A stretch of DNA of 64,000 bases from Candidatus Poribacteria bacterium (GTDB taxonomy: Bacteria; Poribacteria; WGA-4E; WGA-3G): contig JAJECN010000020.1 in assembly GCA_022821965.1 (NCBI GenBank), positions 186,001 to 250,000 on the forward strand. The letters run 5' to 3'. Numbering within the stretch: the stretch's first letter is position 1; every line of letters begins with the position of its first letter. A model generated the notes under the pieces. That model was not told the DNA's origin. It was given only the letters and a program-made list of their open reading frames with translations, and did no database searches. The position numbers and the translations under genes are program-made. Below, piece by piece: positions 58,543 to 64,000 of the stretch.

Positions 58543-60281
58543 AAAGACACCCCCTTCCCCTGATAAACCGTCACACGCTGATTGGCAGATGCCCCCGGAA
58601 ATTTCTCACGACTTCCGTCGGACCAACGCACCTCAATCGCCTGAACTGCCTCAATTACCCCCAATCCGAAATGCACGCTCGGTTCACTACTACTGAGATA
58701 ACTCGTTCCAGGTAACACATAACCTGTCAATGTGCTTGATTCAGTTCGGAGTGTCACTTGCGCCCCGAGCGCGTCGCGGTTTTGGGTAATGGCTCGCACG
58801 AAAAGCCAGTGATGTTGCGGTGGAGGCGCGTCGTTTCGGAAAAAGCGGAGCCGATTGTCGAGACCACTCACCACCATATCAATATCGCCATCCGTATCTA
58901 TATCACCGAAAGCCATCCCACGGCTTATCTCAACCCATCTCGCAAAATCAGGCGCACGAGAACTAACATCGGTGAAATGGGCTGTCGGCTGTCGGAAACC
59001 ATCGGAAACCTTCAGTAAAGAGGTTTCTGATGAGATAGAGTTCTCTTGCTGATGGCTGACTGCTGACTGCTGATTGCTATTTTGAAAGAGAAGATTCGGT
59101 TCAGCGTAGAAGTTCCAGAACTCACCAGCGTTTGCCCCCTCAAGCACAGCACCGCGCTTCACCCGACCATTGACGAGTGCGATGTCGAGATTCGCGTCGT
59201 TGTCAAAATCCAGGAAACCGCATCCAAACCCTGTGTAAGGTAGGTCGCGTCCGGCAAACCCTGCAACCTCGGTCATATCACCAAACACAGCGTAGTTAGA
59301 AGCGACATAAAGCGTATTCGTCTCACCTGACAAATGGGTCACAAACATGTCCGGGCGCATATCCCTGTTGACATCACCGACAGCGATACCCATGCTCCCT
59401 TCAGGTTGCCCGTAAGCATTAAACGCCAGTCCGTGTAATATGGCTTCCTCGACAAAAGTGCCATCCGTCTGATTTACCCATAACTGGTTGGCTTCCCCAT
59501 CGTTCGCGACATAAAAATCCGCCCAACCATCGGCAGTGAGATCGAGGCACACAACACCGAGACCTCTACCGGGCATTGCAGCGATTCCCGCTCGGTGCGT
59601 TACATCTGTGAAAGTGCCATCGCCGTTGTTTCGGAATAATCGATCGCCTGCTGGCTCAAAAACTTGGGGATTGCAATAATCCAGGGCACTGTGCTTACCT
59701 CGGCACACCGCCTCCGGATCAAATTGAACGTAGTTCACGACATAGAGATCAAGATATCCGTCCCTATCGTAATCACCGAAAGTTGCGGAGGTGCCCCACG
59801 CTTCATTCGAGAGTCCAGCATCCTCCAAAGCAAAGGTCCCATCACCGTTATTCCGATAGAAAACATCAGCACCGTAGTTTGTTACATAGACATCCACATC
59901 ACCATCGTTATCCACATCACCGATTGCGACACCTTGTCCATACCCCTCGTGTCCAATGCCAGTCGCTTCCGTAACATCAACAAACGTTCCGTCAGGTTGT
60001 TGCCGAAAAAGCCGATTCGGGGCAGGGGCATCCTCACCCGGCGGCGGAAATCGGATATGTAAGACATCAAGCGCAGCATCATTATCGTAATCAAACAGGG
60101 CAACACCACTCCCGATCACCTCCGGCAAGGCATAAGTTCCCGCGCGCCAAGGTGTTTTCGGCTGTTCAAAACCGATCGCGGAGGTCACTTCTGTGAATAA
60201 CGGAGCATCCGTTTCCGCTTGTGCTGTTTGCAAACACAGCATAATAATGATGAATGTCGCAGCATACAATCTAATAAACAT
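58539..60281 (-). CDS. exported CRTAC1-type FG-GAP/VCBS protein with ASPIC/UnbV domain
   Basis: A 580-residue protein with a signal peptide (to QTAQA). Integrin-like FG-GAP/VCBS repeats hold Ca-binding DYDNDAALD, DVDNDGDVDVYVTN, DYDRDGYLDLYVVN, DFDNDANLD and DIDTDGDIDMVV loops. The C-terminal ASPIC/UnbV domain has ALGAQVTLRTE and VHFGLGVIEAVQAIEVRWSDGS. Residues around 400-435 (FQNSNQQSAVSHQQEN ... RQPTAHF) are translated from an R2 repeat that sits in frame. Probably surface adhesion or matrix protein, partnered with the TPR protein. Confidence 0.87.
   Translation of the reverse strand: MFIRLYAATFIIIMLCLQTAQAETDAPLFTEVTSAIGFEQPKTPWRAGTYALPEVIGSGVALFDYDNDAALDVLHIRFPPPGEDAPAPNRLFRQQPDGTFVDVTEATGIGHEGYGQGVAIGDVDNDGDVDVYVTNYGADVFYRNNGDGTFALEDAGLSNEAWGTSATFGDYDRDGYLDLYVVNYVQFDPEAVCRGKHSALDYCNPQVFEPAGDRLFRNNGDGTFTDVTHRAGIAAMPGRGLGVVCLDLTADGWADFYVANDGEANQLWVNQTDGTFVEEAILHGLAFNAYGQPEGSMGIAVGDVNRDMRPDMFVTHLSGETNTLYVASNYAVFGDMTEVAGFAGRDLPYTGFGCGFLDFDNDANLDIALVNGRVKRGAVLEGANAGEFWNFYAEPNLLFQNSNQQSAVSHQQENSISSETSLLKVSDGFRQPTAHFTDVSSRAPDFARWVEISRGMAFGDIDTDGDIDMVVSGLDNRLRFFRNDAPPPQHHWLFVRAITQNRDALGAQVTLRTESSTLTGYVLPGTSYLSSSEPSVHFGLGVIEAVQAIEVRWSDGSREKFPGASANQRVTVYQGKGVSF
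58976..59090. repeat. R2 repeat inserted in frame in the CRTAC1-type gene
   Basis: GGCTGTCGGCTGTCGGAAAC ... GCTGATGGCTGACTGCTGAC is the same element found between genes at 37360 and 44865. Here it adds about 38 residues between two FG-GAP blades. Confidence 0.65.
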
Positions 60282-60288
60282 TTCATCC

Positions 60289-60501
60289 CTATGCCAGAAT
60301 TACAAACTCCAATCGCCGATGCGCTTCACGCAACGCCTTTTCTACTGTCTCCGGTGTTTCGGCTGATGCGACAACCACCTCTACATTTAACTTCAGGGCT
60401 GCTTGAAGGAAATCCGTGGCTCGGTAAGTGCGCGTTGGAAGGAGCAGGAGGATACGCTTCTTTTCCAAAGGTTGACGCTGCATGCGGACCTCCCGCTTCA
60501 T
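60289..60501 (-). pseudogene. ATP-grasp protein fragment (N-terminal ~50 residues)
   Basis: A 70-codon frame. KRILLLLPTRTYRATDFLQAALKLNVEVVVAS matches the N-terminal preATP-grasp strand-helix of biotin-carboxylase-like ATP-grasp proteins. The match breaks after about residue 60, and a stop follows 7 bp before the CRTAC1-type start. No ATP-binding lid or catalytic domain remains. It looks like a gene remnant; a short real protein is less likely. Confidence 0.5.
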
Positions 60502-60588
60502 TGTGGGAGTGGAAGAAAGTTTAAAAATGCCTAAAGTGTGCTAAAGTTGAAACTTCTCAACTTTACGGACTTCTTTTAAGGTGTGTCA

Positions 60589-61548
60589 CTAATTAACACG
60601 GGAACCGCGTAACAACTTCTGATACTCCGCATGTGCGTTCTGTGGATCGTCCTCACCATCAAGGACACGCCGCAGGCATTGCACGAAACCTATCGGAGCA
60701 TCTTCACCGAAGATAGTCCGCCCGAATAGGATAGCGCGTCCACCATTGCTGACGACGTTATGCGCAAGTGCAAAGGTGCTACGCGCATTCTGACGAGGAC
60801 CGCCCAACGCTCCGATTACCAACGTCGTGTCGAATTGACACAACTCGCTCCAGACTTCGGCAGTCGTATATGCCGTCTTGATGAAGCGTGGACGCTGGTG
60901 TTTCCGCAGATAACTCATCGTCCGAACGATAGAATCGGCGACATACATGCCACGTTTCTCCTCATCCATCCCCGGCAGCTTAACATTCGGCAAAAACACC
61001 TCTAAGAGATGGTCAAATCCTTCAATTTCACCAACAACGTGCGCGAACTGCACATACGCTTGCAACATCCGTTCATCAGCGATTGGGTCATTGTTGAGCG
61101 TAATGGAATACAAGCCAAGATTCACACGACATTCAAGTGCTGGACCGATGAGTGCCTCACAATAACGTTGCATATCTTCTGGAAACACCGTCTGAAACGG
61201 CATTGACGGACTCGAAGTGTAAACCCCGAACCTCGGGTTCCAGATAGCCGTTTCCGAGTTCATACGGACAATCGGTGTAATTGGTGTGTTTTCAAACAGA
61301 TTCTCATCAAGGGCAAGGATTTCTGCATCGGCAGGTGTCATCAGAAGTCCATCTAACTGCCCATCAGTAACGAGGTCGCGTTGTAGTTGCAAAAACTCTG
61401 CGTGTGTTCGGTAGTGCGGTTTTGGATGCTGCACCTGCCCAAGTCCTTTAATCCCCGCGGATGCGAGTGGATCCGCAGCAAAAACCAGAATCGGACTACG
61501 TGCAAGTAAGTCAGTATCAGCGAGTTTATCAAATATCCGGTTACCCAT
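60589..61548 (-). CDS. class I (DeoC/LacD/FbaB-like) aldolase family protein
   Basis: A 319-residue TIM-barrel protein. RFIKTAYTTAEV holds a candidate Schiff-base Lys, and GALGGPRQNARST and GGRAILFGRTIFGEDAP give the late phosphate-binding loops of the DhnA/FbaB/LacD class I aldolases. QLDGLLMTPADAEIL and GLYSITLNNDPI fit inner strands. Residue order is right but spacing is unusual, so the substrate (fructose 1,6-bisphosphate, tagatose or another sugar phosphate) is open. It is not next to other carbohydrate genes. Confidence 0.65.
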   Translation of the reverse strand: MGNRIFDKLADTDLLARSPILVFAADPLASAGIKGLGQVQHPKPHYRTHAEFLQLQRDLVTDGQLDGLLMTPADAEILALDENLFENTPITPIVRMNSETAIWNPRFGVYTSSPSMPFQTVFPEDMQRYCEALIGPALECRVNLGLYSITLNNDPIADERMLQAYVQFAHVVGEIEGFDHLLEVFLPNVKLPGMDEEKRGMYVADSIVRTMSYLRKHQRPRFIKTAYTTAEVWSELCQFDTTLVIGALGGPRQNARSTFALAHNVVSNGGRAILFGRTIFGEDAPIGFVQCLRRVLDGEDDPQNAHAEYQKLLRGSRVN

Positions 61549-61627
61549 GTATAATTAATTCCTTGTAATTATGGTGAATTATGAAAATAAGTTTACATTC
61601 CAATAGAAGCGAGACTTGAACCCCGCT

Positions 61628-61648
61628 GGCGAGGATTGTATCCTCGCC
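61628..61648. repeat. R3 palindromic repeat
   Basis: GGCGAGGA-TTGTA-TCCTCGCC, a perfect 8-bp stem variant of R3. Confidence 0.6.
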
Positions 61649-61682
61649 CTCTTTTGGTGTATACATAATTGTATATTTCACT

Positions 61683-61805
61683 ATAGTGGTCAGTTGTCAG
61701 TTTGCCTCGCAGTGAGAGTTGCAAGATGTTTTTAATAATCCTAACATCTCTTGTGACTGATAACTGAAAGGATTTTTGGAAAAAATCCGTACTGATGGCT
61801 GACAA
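61683..61805. repeat. R1 repeat next to priA
   Basis: TATAGTGGTCAGTTGTCAGT at the left, CTTGTGACTGATAACTGAAA at the right; ends 7 bp from the priA stop. Confidence 0.55.
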
Positions 61806-61811
61806 CTACTT

Positions 61812-64000
61812 TTAGAGTGTACTCGTTGGATCAATATCTATCACAAATTCGACAGCATTCGATTTTATTGCAGCCGGTGGCTCGTCAGTGAAGTGCTTAA
61901 GGAGTTGACCGATTTTTCCAACAGCGTTGCTTCGGAGCAAGAAATGCCACCGAAATTTCCCCTCAATTTTCGAGAGCGGTGCTGGCGCGGGACCGAGGAT
62001 TTCTACTGTTGCCACCTCATTCTCGGAAACCTCTGAGGTGCGTCCTTGATCCGTTGGTTTCCAATGCTCGAGCTGATCCCGCACGGCGTGTGCAGTCTGT
62101 ATAACTTCTTTCTCATCTCTACCGCGGAGCAACAACGTCGCAACGTGTGAGAAGGGCGGATAGCGTAACGCACCCCGCGCTTCAACTTCCTGCGTATAGA
62201 AATCGAGATAGTCGTGTTTCTGTGCAGCCAAAATGCAGTAATGCTCAGGCATATAGGTTTGAATTACGACCTTACCCTCAAGCTCAGCACGACCAGATCG
62301 TCCCGCGACCTGCGTCAGTAGGCTAAACGTCTGTTCACTTGCTCGAAAATCCGGAAGGTTCAAAGCCGTGTCTGCTGCAATAACACCTACAAGAGTGACA
62401 TTCGGGAAGTCCAACCCTTTTGACACCATTTGGGTGCCTATTAGAATATCAATCTGCTGTTGCTCAAACGCCTCCAAAATCTGCTGATGCGCGTTCTTCC
62501 GTGACGTTGAATCGGCATCAAATCGTTTCGCATTCGCTTTCGGAAACGCCTTGTGGACCTCCTGTTCAACGGCTTCTGTTCCTGCACCAAAAAATCGGAT
62601 AGCCTCACTACCACACTGTGGACATGCAGGGTGCGTCGGACGGTTGTTACCACAATGGTGACAAACGAGCCGCTTCGTTTCACGGTGATAGGTGAGCGAA
62701 ATAGAGCAGTTGTCACATCGCTCAACATATCCACAGGTGCGGCAAAAAACATAAGTTGAGTGTCCACGCCGGTTGAGAAACAGGATAATTTGTTCATGCC
62801 GGACAAGCCGTTCTTCAATCGAACTTCGGAGCACTTCAGAGAAGATAGTCCGGTTGCCTTTTTTGAATTCGGCTCGCATATCAACGATGTGAACATCAGG
62901 CATCTTTCTGTCGAGAACACGCTCAGGCATCTCAAGAAGCCGGTAACTCCCGTTCTTTGCACGATGAAAACTCTCAAGTGATGGGGTCGCGCTTCCAAGC
63001 AGGACGGGACAGTTTGCAAGTTCACTCCGCTTCTGTGCCACTTCTCGCGCGTGGTAACGTGGAGCGGTGTCCGACTTATAGGAATCCGAGTGCTCTTCAT
63101 CTATAATCAGCATTCCAAGTTCTTTCACAGGAGCGAAGATAGCAGAACGCGGTCCAATCACAATATCCGCTTCACCCTTTTGGATACGATGCCACTGGTC
63201 GTAGCGTTCTCCGTCACTCAACCGGCTATGCAGCAACGCAACACGATCCCCAAATCTTCCAACAAACCGCGAAGCCGTCTGAGGTGTGAGCGAAATCTCT
63301 GGCACTAATACAATGACAGATTTTCCGTGTGCAAGGATTTCTGCCATTGCCTGCATGTAAACCTCAGTTTTTCCGCTCCCCGTCACGCCATGCAGTAGGA
63401 AAGTTGGTGCCTGCTCAACAGTGCCACAAGATGAAGGTGCTGTCGCGTTCCGAATCTCCGCAAATGCCATTGATTGCGCCGAATTCAGGTGAAGCGGTTG
63501 TGTCGCCGCGACCGGTTCAGAACTCAGTGGATTACGAACCGCCTGCGTACGGGCAATATGAATAAACCCACGCCTTTCAAGTGTGCGGAGCAGTGAAAGG
63601 CTGGTCCCTACCCGTTTCGTCAGGTCGATTGTCCCTACTGGAACACCTGCGTCAAGCAAAATCTGCAGAATTTCGGCATGTTTAGCAGCGGCAGCATGTT
63701 GACGCTTGCTCGTGCGCTGTTCAAACAGATTTCCGAGACCATCGGCATCACTCTTGAGTTGAGCAATCTCCGCCTCAATTTCAGCAGACGACAAAGCTAA
63801 AGTTGCTACAGTGGTTTCCTGTGTGTTGGCTTTAGGTTTGTGGGTGGTATCAAGTTCAACAATACCTTTTTCTCGGAGCGCAGAAATCTTCGGACGGAGA
63901 TTCTGATAACTCGCCCCAATACGTCGGGTAAGTTGATTGAGAGAAAGCTCTCCTTCCGCCTCTAAAAGTGCAACGATCTCCTTTTGGACTTTCCCTCGCG
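61812..64000 (-). CDS. priA: primosomal protein N' (PriA), 5' end outside window
   Basis: The frame is open to the window end, so at least 729 residues of this replication-restart helicase are visible. TTG 63794 is only an internal codon. The N-terminal visible part is a winged-helix-like segment (LNQLTRRIGASYQNLRPKI). Walker A is GVTGSGKTEVYM, motif II DEEHSDSYK, and eight zinc cysteines follow (CRTCGYVERCDNC ... CHHCG ... CPQCG). VAGRSGRAELEGKVVIQT and the C-terminal LRYPPFSHVATLLLRG domain are typical. PriA reloads DnaB at stalled forks. Confidence 0.93.
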   Translation of the reverse strand, partial: RGKVQKEIVALLEAEGELSLNQLTRRIGASYQNLRPKISALREKGIVELDTTHKPKANTQETTVATLALSSAEIEAEIAQLKSDADGLGNLFEQRTSKRQHAAAAKHAEILQILLDAGVPVGTIDLTKRVGTSLSLLRTLERRGFIHIARTQAVRNPLSSEPVAATQPLHLNSAQSMAFAEIRNATAPSSCGTVEQAPTFLLHGVTGSGKTEVYMQAMAEILAHGKSVIVLVPEISLTPQTASRFVGRFGDRVALLHSRLSDGERYDQWHRIQKGEADIVIGPRSAIFAPVKELGMLIIDEEHSDSYKSDTAPRYHAREVAQKRSELANCPVLLGSATPSLESFHRAKNGSYRLLEMPERVLDRKMPDVHIVDMRAEFKKGNRTIFSEVLRSSIEERLVRHEQIILFLNRRGHSTYVFCRTCGYVERCDNCSISLTYHRETKRLVCHHCGNNRPTHPACPQCGSEAIRFFGAGTEAVEQEVHKAFPKANAKRFDADSTSRKNAHQQILEAFEQQQIDILIGTQMVSKGLDFPNVTLVGVIAADTALNLPDFRASEQTFSLLTQVAGRSGRAELEGKVVIQTYMPEHYCILAAQKHDYLDFYTQEVEARGALRYPPFSHVATLLLRGRDEKEVIQTAHAVRDQLEHWKPTDQGRTSEVSENEVATVEILGPAPAPLSKIEGKFRWHFLLRSNAVGKIGQLLKHFTDEPPAAIKSNAVEFVIDIDPTSTL

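Noticed and set aside
7519-61805. CRISPR arrays in the regions rich in CAGTTATC and GCTGATGGC units
   Set aside because: Units are of uneven length, overlap, and lack unique equal-length spacers; no cas genes are present.
1-64000. tRNA, rRNA, tmRNA, prophage or integrative element
   Set aside because: No cloverleaf with a CCA-adjacent pattern, rRNA core segment, integrase or phage structural gene was recognised by reading; a tool-based scan was not possible.

Overview
The window is a gene-dense bacterial chromosome segment. Several features point to a Candidatus Poribacteria-like member of the wider FCB/PVC neighbourhood. Five exported proteins end in a tail containing N-[YF]-P-N-P-F followed by a Y/H-W/Y-DGR and ASGVYFY-type block. 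There are many exported WD40, PD40, LamG, NPCBM and FG-GAP/ASPIC proteins, a C25 (gingipain/PorU-type) peptidase, EutN/CcmL microcompartment proteins, and a very high load of short dispersed repeats. The assignment is inference; no rRNA or tRNA gene was found.

Layout. 1-9.5 kb: the end of a DUF4159 protein, a tandem pair of Ldh-family oxidoreductases, a WD40-metalloprotease-dockerin exported protein, a PD40 protein, then HAD hydrolase, Gfo/Idh/MocA oxidoreductase and sulfotransferase on the minus strand. 9.5-14.5 kb: a 319-bp inverted-repeat element, two tandem substrate-binding lipoproteins (the second frameshifted) and a large WD40 protein. 14.7-24.8 kb: a second, divergent Ldh pair and three paralogous exported propeller-like proteins. 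24.8-30.4 kb: threonine synthase-like enzyme, phosphodiester glycosidase-like protein, small lipoprotein, an antitoxin remnant, a zinc dehydrogenase and HemW. 30.4-35.5 kb: two small proteins, a type ISP-like restriction-modification protein, a thermonuclease-like exported protein, and a peroxiredoxin-like gene whose catalytic codon is TGA. 35.5-40 kb: riboflavin genes ribD-ribE-ribBA-ribH, then hisH. 40.4-44.9 kb: a two-component system, two EutN/CcmL vertex proteins and a discoidin-like lipoprotein. 45.3-50.5 kb: a 1717-residue C25 peptidase. 50.7-56.9 kb: ankyrin protein, small metal-binding protein, GNAT protein, ndk, and NPCBM and LamG exported proteins. 56.9-64 kb (minus strand): TPR and CRTAC1-type proteins, an ATP-grasp fragment, a class I aldolase-like protein and priA (cut by the window end).

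Themes. (1) Surface and export: at least two kinds of C-terminal tail occur on signal-peptide proteins, the FlgD/T9SS-like tail and a short L-x-T-x-W-G-x-x-K tail shared by three otherwise unrelated proteins. (2) Repeats: about nine short families fill most intergenic gaps. Some copies lie in frame inside genes, and one family carries a ribosome binding site. (3) Broken genes: two frameshifts, one in-frame TGA in a LamG protein, and truncated antitoxin and ATP-grasp fragments.

The strongest candidate for something new is the cysteine-free peroxiredoxin-like gene at 34954-35451. Its only interruption is a TGA exactly at the peroxidatic cysteine position, which suggests a selenoprotein. The W-G tail and the mobile ribosome-binding-site repeat come next.
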